A stretch of 64,000 bases of DNA, taken from Lepisosteus oculatus. Its lineage: Eukaryota; Chordata; Actinopteri; Semionotiformes; Lepisosteidae. How positions within the stretch are numbered: position 1 is the stretch's first letter; every line of letters begins with the position of its first letter. The notes beneath the pieces are model-generated. The model did not search any database. It was not told where the DNA came from and was given only the letters and a program-made list of their open reading frames with translations. This document shows positions 51,701-62,658 of this stretch, one piece after another. Where the stretch lies: the NCBI RefSeq assembly GCF_040954835.1, contig NC_090705.1, forward strand, positions 10,548,001 through 10,612,000, written 5' to 3'. The position numbers and the translations under genes were made by a program.

Positions 51701-52825
51701 AGAAGCATCTTTAGTTTCGTTGACACAAAAGCGAGGAAATGTTCACGTTTTTGATCATCTGGAAAACTACAGAGCACTGGAGCCACACACGAACTCATAG
51801 ATAAACACTTCACTGCATTACAGCTCTTTCTTATCATTGTCTTTTCCAAAGTTATGAACTCTGTGGTGCTTGAATACTAAATGCCTAAGGCGCCACCACA
51901 TACAAAAATGTTACAGAAATGACACAGATCAGGTATTTTGGTAAGGTAAAGTGAACACACTGTGCAGTCAGACTTGGCTGTACGCGTCTTACTCTCAACA
52001 AATCCAAAAGCAGCTTCTGGAAATGAAGTTTTTTTAAGGCAAAAAGCATTAAAGCCAATTCAAAGCAAAGTGCAAGCGAGTAGAAGATGACCCTATTTAT
52101 TTATATTTGAACTGTTAGGTTGTTGGATATGCAGCTCTTAAGATACAAATTTGCCATTGTTCGTGATAGTTATTCATGCACATCCTGGACAGGTAAAACC
52201 CTCAGGAGGGCCTTTCGTACTGAGAAGACAAATCTGATTTAAATGTGGTGACAATGGCATTTGTCCTCGGCACCTGGTATTTCTGCATGGGGCAAAACAG
52301 GAGAAAATTACACAAAGCACTTCTCCACTCCCAGTAACAGATCTCGGGGAAATTTTACACTTTTAAAACTTTTTTTAAGTTTCGAACAACCTTAATTCTA
52401 TCTACAGAGTACTACCAGTTACGAAAAAGTTACACAGAAGCTTACAGTATTTTTATATCCGCTGTGACCTACGGTCATTAATTCCTAAATACTTTTCACT
52501 GTCAGAGTAACACCCCAAGTAGTATTTTTTTAAAATACAATAAAGGCCTACGCCTACGTCCCCCCTTGAGCTTGTCAATAATAGTATCTTTATTCGTACT
52601 TTGTGTTATTTATAAAGGCCACCAAATAAAAACACACCATACAGATCGTGTACAGTCTTTCGGACGTGAGAGCAAAGAGACGATTTCCTTTTCACTTTGT
52701 TACAGTACGTCAGCGTTCTCGGTTGCTCTGATGCGTAGTGCACGCCCAGTTAATTAAACACGATAAGAAGTACAATTTTTACAAATACACTGTTACCTAC
52801 CACGAAAATACTCGACATCTGCCAT
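39644..52825 (-). CDS. xylA: D-xylose isomerase, 14 exons, complete
   Basis: Class II-type D-xylose isomerase (D-xylose to D-xylulose, divalent-metal TIM barrel). Joining 14 exons gives 439 aa; E. coli XylA is 440. Signature [10 protein letters not shown] is at 103-112 and IEPKPKEP at 234-241. H104, D107, E235, K237, E271, H274, D299, D310, D312 and D342 match E. coli H101, D104, E232, K234, E268, H271, D296, D307, D309 and D339 with a constant offset of three, so the active site is intact. Other conserved blocks are [34 protein letters not shown] and [15 protein letters not shown]. No signal peptide or peroxisomal tail is seen, so it is probably cytosolic. All 13 introns are GT-AG and in phase. 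The gene lies in tandem between rnf144b and sqle. Mammals lack it. The symbol is borrowed from bacteria. Confidence 0.95.
40384..40950 (+). mobile_element. 5S rRNA-derived SINE, copy 3 (most complete)
   Basis: In xylose isomerase intron 13, antisense to the gene. The head GGCAGCCATATCACCCTG, AAGCTAAGCAGGTGTGAGCC and CTGGATAGGAGACCTCCTGG follows 5S rRNA through the internal promoter region. A tail of about 450 bp ends AAAGCGCTTTGAGTGGAGTG and a short A/T-rich end. Structure agrees with SINE3-type elements of fish. Confidence 0.92.
40996..41070 (-). CDS. xylA: xylose isomerase exon 13
   Basis: Residues 388-412, [20 protein letters not shown] then LVELE, aligning with QRYSGWNSELGQQI of bacteria. 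Acceptor GTTGTCCAG, donor GAG/GTAATA. Confidence 0.93.
41974..42156 (-). CDS. xylA: xylose isomerase exon 12
   Basis: Residues 327-387, [20 protein letters not shown] then [17 protein letters not shown]. Asp342 is the last metal ligand. Donor CAG/GTACTG, phase 0. Confidence 0.96.
42480..42585 (-). CDS. xylA: xylose isomerase exon 11
   Basis: Residues 291-326, [20 protein letters not shown] then [15 protein letters not shown]. It has metal ligands Asp299, Asp310 and Asp312. The usual GDxQxGWDTDQ reads [11 protein letters not shown]. Donor AAG/GTGAGG. Confidence 0.96.
42988..43114 (-). CDS. xylA: xylose isomerase exon 10
   Basis: Residues 249-291, including [20 protein letters not shown]. Glu271 and His274 are metal ligands. 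Acceptor GCTCCTAG, donor GC/GTAAGT, phase 2. Confidence 0.96.
43355..43634 (+). repeat. fish SINE-like repeat, copy 2
   Basis: In xylose isomerase intron 9. It has TTTGGACTGTGGCAGGAAAC, GAGCACCCCGAGAAAGCCCC, GCAATCGAACCCAGGACGC and CCCACCGTGCCAC, the typical 3' half of this repeat; the 5' half is decayed. Confidence 0.8.
43777..43860 (-). CDS. xylA: xylose isomerase exon 9, metal-site Glu
   Basis: Residues 221-249 with [17 protein letters not shown]. Glu235 binds both metals and Lys237 helps the hydride shift in characterised XylA. The 89-bp intron before it is the shortest in the gene. Confidence 0.96.
43950..44045 (-). CDS. xylA: xylose isomerase exon 8
   Basis: Residues 189-221, [15 protein letters not shown] and [19 protein letters not shown] is invariant in the family. 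The following YETLLNTD of bacteria reads YLSPHNTD here. Donor G/GTGAGT. Confidence 0.95.
44536..44645 (-). CDS. xylA: xylose isomerase exon 7
   Basis: Residues 152-189, [20 protein letters not shown] then [12 protein letters not shown]. It is close to the bacterial GAATNPDPEV and ATHKLGGENY blocks. Donor G/GTAAGG. Confidence 0.96.
44646..45359 (-). other. xylose isomerase intron 6
   Basis: A 714-bp AT-rich intron. Nothing is recognised in it. Confidence 0.6.
45360..45497 (-). CDS. xylA: xylose isomerase exon 6
   Basis: Residues 106-152, [20 protein letters not shown], then [20 protein letters not shown] and P. It contains metal-site Asp107. Acceptor CTCTGACAG, donor AG/GTCAAA, phase 2. Confidence 0.95.
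45982..46007 (-). CDS. xylA: xylose isomerase exon 5, 26-nt microexon
   Basis: Codes VKYYTFHD and two bases of Arg106. It supplies catalytic His104 and, with exon 6, the FHDRD signature. It is flanked by TTTTTTCCTCCAG and GTATAA. Exons 4 and 6 (phase 0 out, phase 2 in) only join correctly through it. Confidence 0.92.
46337..46952. other. GC-rich block of unknown nature in xylose isomerase intron 4
   Basis: About 0.6 kb of atypical, GC-richer sequence bounded by direct TGTGGCAGG at 46337-46345 and 46944-46952. A perfect inverted repeat GCAGGT-TG-ACCTGC lies at 46341-46354. No coding homology was recognised. It may be an old mobile element. Confidence 0.35.
47258..47373 (-). CDS. xylA: xylose isomerase exon 4
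   Basis: Residues 59-97, [20 protein letters not shown] to FEFFTKLG. It includes the AKRRM helix shared with plant enzymes. Donor GGT/GTAAGT, phase 0. Confidence 0.95.
47374..48635 (-). other. xylose isomerase intron 3
   Basis: A 1.26-kb intron. A ZNF143-like motif lies at 47578-47596. The frames seen here do not match known proteins. Confidence 0.5.
48636..48708 (-). CDS. xylA: xylose isomerase exon 3
   Basis: Residues 35-59, [20 protein letters not shown] then FCGTG. It matches the LGK.M.DW and YWHTF block. The usual Thr after Trp-His is Ser here. Acceptor GCTGTATAG, donor G/GTAAGA, phase 1. Confidence 0.94.
49220..49900 (+). mobile_element. decayed L2-type LINE, reverse transcriptase remnant
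   Basis: In xylose isomerase intron 2, antisense to the gene. Broken frames keep GVLQ....ILLF at 49314-49360, a YDDDALIYL version of the catalytic YADD box near 49410-49436, and near 49800-49880 a block like FIPV.KAL...KIYNGF, typical of L2 LINEs. Many stops and frame changes show it is dead. Confidence 0.7.
50692..50768 (-). CDS. xylA: xylose isomerase exon 2
   Basis: Residues 9-34, [20 protein letters not shown] to YNAEE, aligning with the N-terminal strand of XylA (E. coli VRYEG and FRHYNPDE). Acceptor TTACCAG, donor GAG/GTGAGT. Confidence 0.94.
50769..52800 (-). other. xylose isomerase intron 1
   Basis: A 2-kb intron. It carries a short TCATC-type repeat at 51610-51648; no exon or other repeat is recognised. 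Confidence 0.5.
51610..51648. repeat. TCATC/TCATG pentamer repeat
   Basis: Tandem 5-bp units: CATCT repeats, then alternating TCATG and TCATC. Confidence 0.85.
52801..52825 (-). CDS. xylA: xylose isomerase exon 1
   Basis: Codes MADVEYFR and one base of the next codon. The start is the only ATG that joins in phase to exon 2, and YF(R)GI aligns with the plant/bacterial N-terminus (YF..I.K). Donor G/GTAGGT, phase 1. Confidence 0.85.
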
Positions 52826-53010
52826 ATTTCTGTCTTTTGCAGTGAAGGGTGGTTTCGGAAAGTCCTCGACTCCTGTCGAGAGTTACTGATTACCAAGTGG
52901 GACTATGCAAAGCACGCCTTGCACTGCAGGTTACTGCCACATGGTGTCACACTACAACCATGTGACCGTTTTTTGTCTGCGAAAAGAATCCCATTCCCCA
53001 CATCTTTACA
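52826..53010 (-). promoter_or_regulatory. xylose isomerase 5'UTR and upstream region
   Basis: Upstream of the ATG on the - strand. It contains a perfect inverted repeat CTCGAC-TCCT-GTCGAG at 52865-52880. No TATA or CCAAT box is obvious, so the promoter position is inferred. Confidence 0.35.
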
Positions 53011-53128
53011 ACCTATAATAATAATAATTTCTGACACATATATAGCGCTTTTCTGGACAATCCACTCACCGGACTCCCCTCCATCACCACCAATGTGCAG
53101 CATCCACCTTGATGATGATAATAACAAC
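53011..53128 (-). mobile_element. 5S rRNA-derived SINE, copy 4 (tail fragment)
   Basis: A short piece: ATA microsatellite, CACATATATAGCGCTTTTCT, then CACTCACCGGACTCCCCTCC and CACCAATGTGCAGC. An internal deletion removes part of the tail, and no 5S head is present. Confidence 0.8.
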
Positions 53129-54375
53129 TATAACTTTTAACTGTCGTCACTCTATTTAGACATCATTGTACAAGTTACAGCTGTAAAGAATAAACAACTA
53201 TATTACACAGTACGAGCCACAATTACCAGGCCAGCTCAAAAACTATACACGACATATGGACTTTATCGGTGTTATCTTCCAGTTATATAAGAGTACTTCT
53301 CCTTTGGCAGGTTAGGGCCTGCCAATAAGTGTCTATAGAGTTTCCTCTGCTCTTTCCTGAACACTGCTTCTCTCCCAAATTACACCCTTTGTATTCCCGT
53401 GGCATGGAGCACGTTTTAAACCCCATATACTGTAGTTTTAAGGACTTCCGAAGCCGCGCTTTACAATTCTGTTCACTGCTCAGCATTTCTGATGTAGAAA
53501 CAACCTCAGTTGTGTTTCATTTAGAGGCTGCGTTTCCACCATTCCGCTACTGACAGTTTTCATAAAACGACTGTACAGTATACCCTTTTATTATATAGTT
53601 TTCCCCCTCGAAATCACATTAAGGAATTTGTATTTTAATTTTTAAAACGAGCTACCTGGCGTTATCTGTACATTAGAAGATGAGTTTTGCTCACATAGAT
53701 CTAGCTAGGATACTGTTTCCAACAACTTGATTTTCTTGCAAGAAACTCCCCCCTTTCCAATAACCGTTTTTACAGAAAGTCATTCATCAACACACAGTGC
53801 CATCTAAAATAATGCGGAGTACTGAAGATGAATTTCTGCAAGACGTGCACTTTGCATTTAAAGATTTTTTTCTGTAGAACTGCAGTTTTCTCTTTGGTTC
53901 AGCTGAGTTTTTGCATTATTTTCGTTTCCCCACCGCTGCCCTAAGAAGAAACTGTTTTCTGGTGATGGGTGAATGAAACCGTGTTTCCTAGGCAGTGAAG
54001 GGCTGTTAGACCTGGACAGAAACCATTCATAGCAAAGCCTCCTCCGTCCTCATCTGCTTCGAGATACCGTTTCTGCTGAAAAAAACAACAAATTTAAAAT
54101 GCTAAACCCTTTTCTTCAGCACACACCAACACTAACACTTTTTGCACACAATAGTTTGCGCTCTTCCGTTTCTTGACTGCTTCATGAAACACTGTGAAGC
54201 TGGATTGATCCCTCCGGGTTTCAAGATTTTTAATTTCGCCTTTCTTCAGTGTAGGTGCTAACTGGCACCCTACACAACCCCCGGCAGACATTCTCAGAGA
54301 ATTTCTTTCCTCCTAATAAGGTGTTTTCTGGTGCATTTAAAAACAAAACGCAGCAATACAGGAATTAAATTGTAG
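53129..54375. other. intergenic DNA, rnf144b side
   Basis: AT-rich sequence between two SINE fragments, with no recognised gene or RNA. Confidence 0.5.
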
Positions 54376-54868
54376 GGGAGACCTCCTGGGAAAGCTAAGG
54401 TTGATGCTGGAAGAGGTGTTAGTGGGGCCAGTAGGGGGGCGCTCACCCTGCTGTCTGTGTGGGTCCTAATGCCCCAATATAGTGACGGGGAAACTGTACT
54501 GTAAACAAAATGTTGCCCTCCTTTGGATGAAACGGAAAACTGAGGTCCTGACACTCTACAGTCATTAAATATCCCAGGGTGCTTCATGAAAAGAGTAGGG
54601 GTGTTACCCCGGTGTCCTGGACAAATTCCCAGTGTCCTTTACCAATCATGGCCTCCTAATAATCCCCATCTCTGAACTGGCTTCATCCCTCTGCTCTCCT
54701 CCCCGCTGAGAGCTGGTGTGTGGGGAGCGGACTAGTGCATCTTGACAGAAATCACCCAGGTGGGGCTGCACACTTGTCGTGGTTTACCTGTCCACAGGAT
54801 TACCTGTAAAACACTTTGAGCGGAGTGTCCAGAAAAGCGCTATATAATCGCAAGGAATTATCAGTATT
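54376..54868 (+). mobile_element. 5S rRNA-derived SINE, copy 5 (5'-truncated)
   Basis: Begins at GGGGAGACCTCCTGGGAAAG, the end of the 5S head. It continues with GGCCAGTAGGGGGGCGCTCA and CTTCATCCCTCTGCTCTCC and ends AGCGGAGTGTCCAGAAAAGC with GCTATATAATCGC. Confidence 0.88.
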
Positions 54869-55190
54869 ATGTATTATCTTGCCATTTTAACAATTAACAT
54901 TTTACCCCAACCACTGCATACAATGTGTAACATGTTTTAACAGCGAAAAGCCTAAGAAGATCTAAATAAAAGTGTTTTGATGACAACTGGTTATAGTTTA
55001 ACTCTATGTATTTCAATACTTGAATCCAATAATGTTAGGACTGTTTTGCTTGATTAGTTCTTTCAATACCGATGATCACACTTGTGATACTGTAAAAGTG
55101 AGGAAATAAAAAGGGAATTACGTGTCCCTGTTTGAAACTGTCATAAATTAAAACACACAGGCCAGACAAGACAGGCTGAAGTTTCTGGGA
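54869..55190. other. spacer before the rnf144b 3'UTR
   Basis: About 320 bp of AT-rich intergenic DNA between the SINE and the probable end of the rnf144b transcript. Nothing is recognised. Confidence 0.5.
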
Positions 55191-56103
55191 ATTGTTTTAG
55201 TTTTTAATTGACCGTTGGCAGAAAAACAGTATAAACAAAACATAATACATTCATAAATAAGAGTATGTACATGGTACAAGCTGAAAATCTAACCCCTTTG
55301 GTTTGTACAGGATACAGAATGTAAAAAAAAAAATGCAACGCAGGAAGGCTTTCCATGTCCTGCCTGTTAAACCCAGCTAAACCCTTCTGCTATCTAGTAC
55401 ACTTTCCAAAGCCATTTTGGCACATCGTAACCCGCAAGAAAATGTGGATTTCGTCCATTTGTCAAAGTGCTATGTGAAATACCAATCTGTGAAGGAGTCA
55501 GTGTGTGCAGGTATGAATCTCCAAGAGTTAAAAGAAGAAATCTCAGCTTCCATCCTCTTGACATACAAGGGGAGAAGCCTCAATAAGACTGCCTGACCCA
55601 TCCGCAGTGTTTAAAGAGGTGAGTTCAGGAACTAGCTTAATATTTTTTTTTCCCTACCAAGGGATACAATAGTCTAACACATAATAGGATATGAAACTAG
55701 GGTGAAATTCATGACAGGAAGGTACAATTAATTCCTTTAAGTTCCTTGGTCGTTACTATAAAACCTGTATATAAAGAGACCAGTACTGCAGTTGACATAA
55801 TTTATGACCAACCCCATGATATCACGTAAGATAATCCACACTTCTCAAATGTTTTAAATATTAGTAAAATAATAGTAGTATTATTTATGCATTAGAATCA
55901 TTCCAACACCGAATTAGAATACCTTTTTAACAGGAGGTACAAGCTTTTTTTTTTGCCGTTTTCTTTTTTTTTATTATAAAAATACGCAGTAAATTTGAAC
56001 CAAAGTACAGGCACATTAATCACAGGCACCTGTGTACTCTTCAGGACAGGGCTGGTATTAAACCAGGGAAAGGCACTTTTTTTTTAAAAAAAAAAAGCAA
56101 AAA
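55191..56103 (-). other. rnf144b: rnf144b 3'UTR (probable)
   Basis: Non-coding sequence after the stop. An ATTAAA on the - strand near 55203-55208 is a candidate polyadenylation signal. The extent is inferred. Confidence 0.45.
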
Positions 56104-56253
56104 CTAGATTTTTGTATCAGGCCGGGTCTCTTTCTTTTTCTTCTTGCCTCGACAGGACTTACAGATGCAGCAGATTATACAAGGAGAGGCAAGGACAAGG
56201 AGAGGGGAGGTTACCAGCACTATTATGCTCACGCCCACCAGGATACCCACCAC
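56104..56253 (-). CDS. rnf144b: rnf144b coding exon 7, membrane anchor
   Basis: Residues 249-297. The transmembrane helix, [17 protein letters not shown] and a short polar end are followed by TAG at 56104-56106. Confidence 0.96.
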   Translation of the reverse strand: MVGILVGVSIIVLVTSPLLVLASPCIICCICKSCRGKKKKKETRPDTKI

Positions 56254-59200
56254 CTGAGAGAAGAAAGCATGAGAGGTTAGGGTATCAGTGCCATGAAAAA
56301 TTCAGAACAGCCTTCTGAAGACAGGCTCAAACACACGGTTCCATTTTATGCTAGAATACAGAAAAACACTAACTTAATAAAGTCTGTGAAAAGGTTTACA
56401 ATATGGTGAGATTTCATGAGTGCAGAGAAAATATATATTAATCAAAAACATAAGTAATTAATGGAGCTAACAAGAAAGACTAATTTTACAATATGGGTAT
56501 GAAAATGTCATGCACATACTCTTCCAATTATATAGCATTTTCTGACACTGAGGAAAAAAGATTTAAGAAGGACGAAAGAATAACAGTCCAGTCGCTCAAA
56601 TATTTGGTTTGAGAACTCCCATATAACCCACACGAGAAGAGGGTCTGGAAGGACTCTACCCAGAACTTTTTTAAATTTCTCAAGACAACTGCCTAAGATT
56701 TAAAGGCAGTAAAACGCCAAGACTGCCAAAAGCAAGTATACAATCGACTGGAGATGACCACTAGTTTTCCCCTCACCTGTGTTCGATTCCACATCACTGA
56801 GGCTCTGGAGTGCCCAAGTTTATTCCTGCATGGGCCTTTATCGTAATGTCTCAGAAATATGTCACCCTGTTTGATAAAGAGAGATATTTTTAATTATAGA
56901 TTCTTAAAAGTCGGAATTGGGTTTAGAGAAAACATGCAATACATTATTAACAGCATGGTGTGTTGCAGACATCCTTTTTTCCCCCCAAGAGGAGTGCATT
57001 AGGCATGATTATATATTGTCTTTTCCAACTCTCCATCTCTACCAAAGAGCGAAAGTAGAAAAACATATTTTCATATTTCCGGCATAAAACGTTAAGTATG
57101 ACGATAGTATTAAGTCAATGCAATGTTTTAGTTTACTCAGTTGGAGCAACATTTGACCTTATAAGGAACTTTATAAGAACATCCTTATAAATTGTGGATA
57201 ACGTAGATAAACGTGTACATTGGACCGTTAGAATGTCATATTTCTATGATCTGGTATTGAATATAGGTACACTCACAGAGCTGTTTCAGTACAGGTGTCT
57301 TCCAGCAGACACTTTAGATCTAGTGCTCCAAGACAGGTGAGCAGCCTGATAACCTCCAACTGCAATACCTCCTTAGGGCCAGAGCCAAAATGGATTAAAT
57401 AACGATTCAAAATTCCCCTTCCCTACTCTAAAATCCATCCATCAATGTTCTAAGCACTTTATCTAAATACAGGCTCTGGGGGAGCCAGAGCCTATCCCAG
57501 CAAGCAATGGGTGCAAGGCAGGATACACCCGGGGTGGGACGCCAGTCCATCGCAGGGCACACACAGACACAAATACACACGCACACAAACTCACACCACA
57601 GCCCCTTTTCCCACAAGCCAATTAACCTACAGTACCAGCACGTCTTCGGAGTTTGGGAGGAAACTGGAGCACCCAGAAAACATTCAAACTCCGTGCAGAT
57701 AGCGCACCATTGTGCCACCTTGCCTCCATCCACCCCCTCTTAAATACAAAAGAAAAATGTTGCAACCTTACATCTAAACACTCCAGACAGTACCAACAGA
57801 AGGTGTGCTTGCAGTTCTTGCACAGCATTTGTGCACATCCTTGGTTTCGCTCTATGTACACGGCACACCCGGGACACTGCTTGATGGGAGAGTCTGCTTC
57901 ATCGCTGACCTGGATGCTGCCGATACAGAATTTTGACAATCGCTGTGCTTAGATTTCATGTGGGCTTGGAGATGATTAGCCATTAGTTCACGTCTCGCAA
58001 ATGTATGTAACCTCCTCCAGCTCCTACGTTTCCCCTAGATATGCAGGGGGCGCTATTCCCGACTTCTTCAGTTACATTCTCATCACAGACACTTTGGATT
58101 GTTTCAGCCTGCCCCCTGCCCAGTGGAAAACCTGCTTTCCTACTGTCTGACTGCATACACAGCTTGATCAAGACACAAAAATGTCAAATAAGATCTTTTT
58201 TTGTCATCAGTCTCACCTGAGTGCTTTAAAGTCTTAGACACTTTGCATTGTTCTGCCATTCCCACTCAACATTTTATGCAGAAACACAGTACTTTGGCAA
58301 CTAGATAAAAGTTTTGCTATTTATTTCAAATACATTCAGTAGAGGTTGTTAGAAAAGTAGACAACAGTACTGAAGACTCTGAGGAAATTGTTGATGGTTA
58401 CTACATACTGTACATGTAATCTAAGACATATGAACAGCAATCTGTTCCTTTTATACTTACGACATGAAGAAAACCTTCAGATTTTTTTAACATAATAGAA
58501 TTGTGAATTTAAAAATAAAATACGATTCTTTCCACAACGAAACCAAAGCGATGTCAGGAACATACCCGTTCTCATTAATATACCAATGAATTTCAATATT
58601 CATTCTTCCTAAATAAATGAAGGTGTTTAATGTAATGAACAATGTGCTTAACTAGGACTCCAGGAATGGGTGTTTAAAATGCATAAGGCGACAGTAATCA
58701 AGCGACAATGTTTTACTCACCCATTATCAAAGGAAGGCCGTTTCAGCGGCTGGCTTTTGGAACAGGAATGCCCCTGACGCCAGTCACTCTTACACACTGA
58801 ACAAAATACCGTGCGACAGGCCGGGCAGAGCACAGACCCCGGCTGGCCGTCACTGCGTGGGTCAACACTGCAGGCTGCTTGGCACTTCAAGACAGGACAC
58901 CAGGTCTTACTGGGATCCAGCTGCACCCCTAGAGGGAAGAAAGAAAAGAAACTGAATGAACAAGGTATGGAAATTAGCAGCAGTATCGCATCATCACTCT
59001 CATGGTGGCTGCCCCAACAAATGCAGTCTGTACAGAATGTGCCCGTTTCCTGTCGCAGTTTTTATTGTATGCAAAAGAACTCAATTAGATACGTTGTTTG
59101 GTTCACGCAGGGTACTGCAACTGAATTTGCACAAAAAGGAAGCTCGGGCTGGAATGGTACTATTCAAAACACAGGGGCTCAAAAAGCAGGATTGTTATTC

Positions 59201-62200
59201 CACTTTGCAGTTTTGCTTTGTGCTTCTCTGTCATCTTCTCTTTCCTCAAACCCGTGGACTGAGAGAGAGGCCCGGTGGTTTTTCTGGGTCTTCCGGGTTT
59301 TCATTCCAGCTCGGCCCTTAAGGAGCGAAACCTGCTGGTCACGGGTTTAGCTTCTCCCAGTTGCCTTTCCATGATAAAGAGACCTCGAAGGCCTGCAGAC
59401 TCACAGGCTCTTCAGGACTGGACAGCCCTGCCTTACACGGCCTGGAAACACACTGTAAATATTTCCCTCTCGAAAGGCCCTGGCAGAGCAGGCTGAATGC
59501 CTTACCTTGAACTTGCAGTAGCTACTACACCGACACGCATGAGAAAGACATGCCAACAAGGAACACTAGCAAAGTAAAAGCAAGAGGAGTGAAACTGGGA
59601 GGTAAGGGACAGTATGCGCTTGACCAAGCTCCTGAGATACGATAACAAATAGAACAACATCTGTTAGAATCAATAGTTCTTTGTAATAAGGATCAGCTTT
59701 TGTGGCGCAAATAAGGTATACGTAAGCAGCTACGTCTGCTCTTGATTTCTGAGAATTGTTCCTGTGACAGAGGTTCTGTTGCTGTACAATCTCCCTGACG
59801 GCAGACAGAAAGCTGACTCTGTTTTAAACTTCCTCACTCAAGTTTTCTGTTTCCTGGTTTGGATTCTAGTACTGTCCCTCATCCAGGTAATAAAGATTTA
59901 AAAGTGGATTAATAAGAGTGAAATAAAAAAGCAGTTTTATTAAATCAATCCAAAGAGGTATGAGCAGTGACGTAAGCCTGGATAGTTCTTATTTATCTCA
60001 GGAAAATGAAAGCTTGACCTGCAAAATCACGGTTATCAATACTGAGCGAAAGTGAAATAAACTTTTCTTCATTTTACAGGTTTTTATTGGCCTGTGATGA
60101 AGTGGAAATTATGTCCCTGACGTAGCACTAACTTAAATTATTTCTTCTCTCAAACACATTATATTTTGGAATTGACTTTGTTCCATTAGCTTTTGACAAG
60201 GACTAAATTCAAACTTTCTTCTGTGTGGGAGCAACAAGCCGCAGACACGAACCAGCACTTTTTCACGACTCCAGACACAAGCGCTGACATCAGCTCTCTG
60301 GAAACGCATCCATTACATGCAGTTCTTGACATCCGTGATTAGCAAGTTTCAAAACTACCGGTTTCTCCATCACTCACTCCCTGGTGCAATGAACCTTATT
60401 TGGCTTCTTAGCGGCTGACTGCTGTGGTTGTGCAATATTTCTAACGTCCAGTGGTTCTGAATTGTACATATTGTATTTTCCAAGGAAACAGAATGTTTTA
60501 CCAATAATCAGCTAGAAATAAAATAAAGAAGGTCAGGATATAAAAATTAAACATCATGTGACGTACTGTACACTCTTCTTACTCGTGGGACACATTGTAA
60601 AATATTACACTCCCCAACTTCTTTATAAGCGTTGTTCTTCTATATGATCAAGGGCAGCTGAAAACCAAATAGTGAAAAGCTAAAACCACATGTTCTGCCA
60701 TTACTTACATTAAGGTCAACAAACGTGATAGATTGTGCATTGCTAAGCACACATCTGCTGAATGCGTCTCAAATGTTCTTGAAACCAGATTAACAAAAAA
60801 ACTATCTAGTAAAGGGAAACAGCCCAAACTGTAATCAGACAGACAGGTTTGAGGATGAGAGCACAGATGGTTAAAAAGACCTTCACACTGCATTGTGACA
60901 AGAAACAAACAGTACTGTACCTCTTTCATATTTCAGTCGTTGATAAAGCTGGACTTTATCTGAAGGGGCAAAACAGGCAATCTGTAGAAAAAGAAACGGT
61001 AAAAGGAAAGATCACATTTCCAATCACCATCTCTCGATGGAAAAGTAATACCAATTATCAGGTTCTGTAACAGGTCTTTGCTTGTCTATTCAAGGGAATA
61101 AGGTTTGGCAATATTTGAAAGAACCATTTTAGACATGACTAAGTGATTACACAAACACTAATAGCATTCTTGGCTGCATTTCACTGAAGATACACAAGTC
61201 AATGCATACTAAAGATAAGACTGTTGAAGAGGCCACTACAGTCTGTGGATATCCCCAGGTATAATGTCAGTTTAAACACAGAGCAAGTGGTTTGCTTAGC
61301 AATGGCTTTAATTTGGTAAAATATGGGATACTGACAAGTAAGCAATGTAAGGAAGGGCATTTATATCAGAGCTAGGAAGAGCTATATGTTCTTAAATATG
61401 TGTTAAATGTGTTTAATAAGAGATTGTGGAAGGTACTGTAAATATAGACACTCACATGGCAGGTAATTGCATGAAAAAACAAAGTGGGCTGTGTGCACAC
61501 CAATGGGCTTCGGACCGTTTTGCAAACCTAGTTTCCTCGACATTTATTGTCAAAGCCATTGGGTCGCCTTCACAGGAACTACTCTCTCCGAACAATCCAG
61601 CACATGTGGAGAGGAAAATTAATTAAGGGAACAATGAGCTAATTAAACTATACGAAGCACAAGTAGCCTTCTAAACAGGAGCCCTTTCTCAGTTTGCCCA
61701 TCCCTTGGCTTTGCTGTGCTTCCTGTACCGATGGCCAGAGTGGCCGTACCTCAGAATCCAGAAGCACCCCCTTCTCCCGACAGGCCATGTCTGGGCAGGT
61801 GACTGGTGCTCCACAGCCCCCTCCGATGGCGAACAGCACGTACTGCTGCAGGCACTACATGGAAGACAAAGCGCCGAGGATCACCGAAGTGTCACGTTAG
61901 TCCGAACTGTATGTTTCTATGTATGAGCACTTTCTAAAGGGTTCCAAGAAAGCGTGTGTCGGTTGTACGTAAATGCAAATTCAGAAAGGAGAACCAAAAC
62001 CAGAAACAGTGCTTGGCTAAGATTGTGTATTATGACATCAGGGCCTAGCAAACATAAAAAGGGTCCGCTCAGCAGATGATGTATGACAGTGAGGCTTCAG
62101 AAGCTCAAGACTGAAAATACAGATTTCAATAATCCTCAGTAGAGTCCACTTGCTTTTTGCTAAGAAAATAAATGCACAGTCTATTAACGGTATGAACAGT

Positions 62201-62604
62201 CCAGCATATTTTACAGGCGTAACTAGGTGTAGCAGTGTGACAGCACACACTGCCAAACTGTTCAAGAGATGTTGTTTTTCCTGTTACGTGTTATTTTAGA
62301 TGAAAATGCTATGAAGCATGTTAATCTGTACCACATACACCTTCCCTGGTTTGAATGCATTAATGTTTTCAAGACAAGGCTGTTGTTAGCTAGCTGGTTT
62401 TGATTATAGTTTCGCTCCAAGACCTTTTCTATTGCTGGTATACTTAGGTGAGTTGAGTTGAAACCTGTCTCTAATCAATGGGTCATAAAATCTTTCAAAA
62501 TCATTTACTCAGAACAGCACTGTTTTTCCCATCCATCCATTTTTTTACCGGTTATCCAGTTCAGGGCTGCGGGGCAGCCAGAGCCTGTTCTGGCAGGCAA
62601 TGAG

Positions 62605-62658
<54 letters not shown>

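Noticed and set aside
39644-52825. Bacterial contamination or recent bacterial transfer as the source of the xylose isomerase
   Set aside because: The coding sequence is divided by 13 in-phase spliceosomal introns with host SINE and LINE copies inside them, and it sits between two vertebrate genes.
58811-59350. 179-codon + strand frame
   Set aside because: It lies partly antisense to rnf144b exon 4 and partly in the intron; no homologue recognised.
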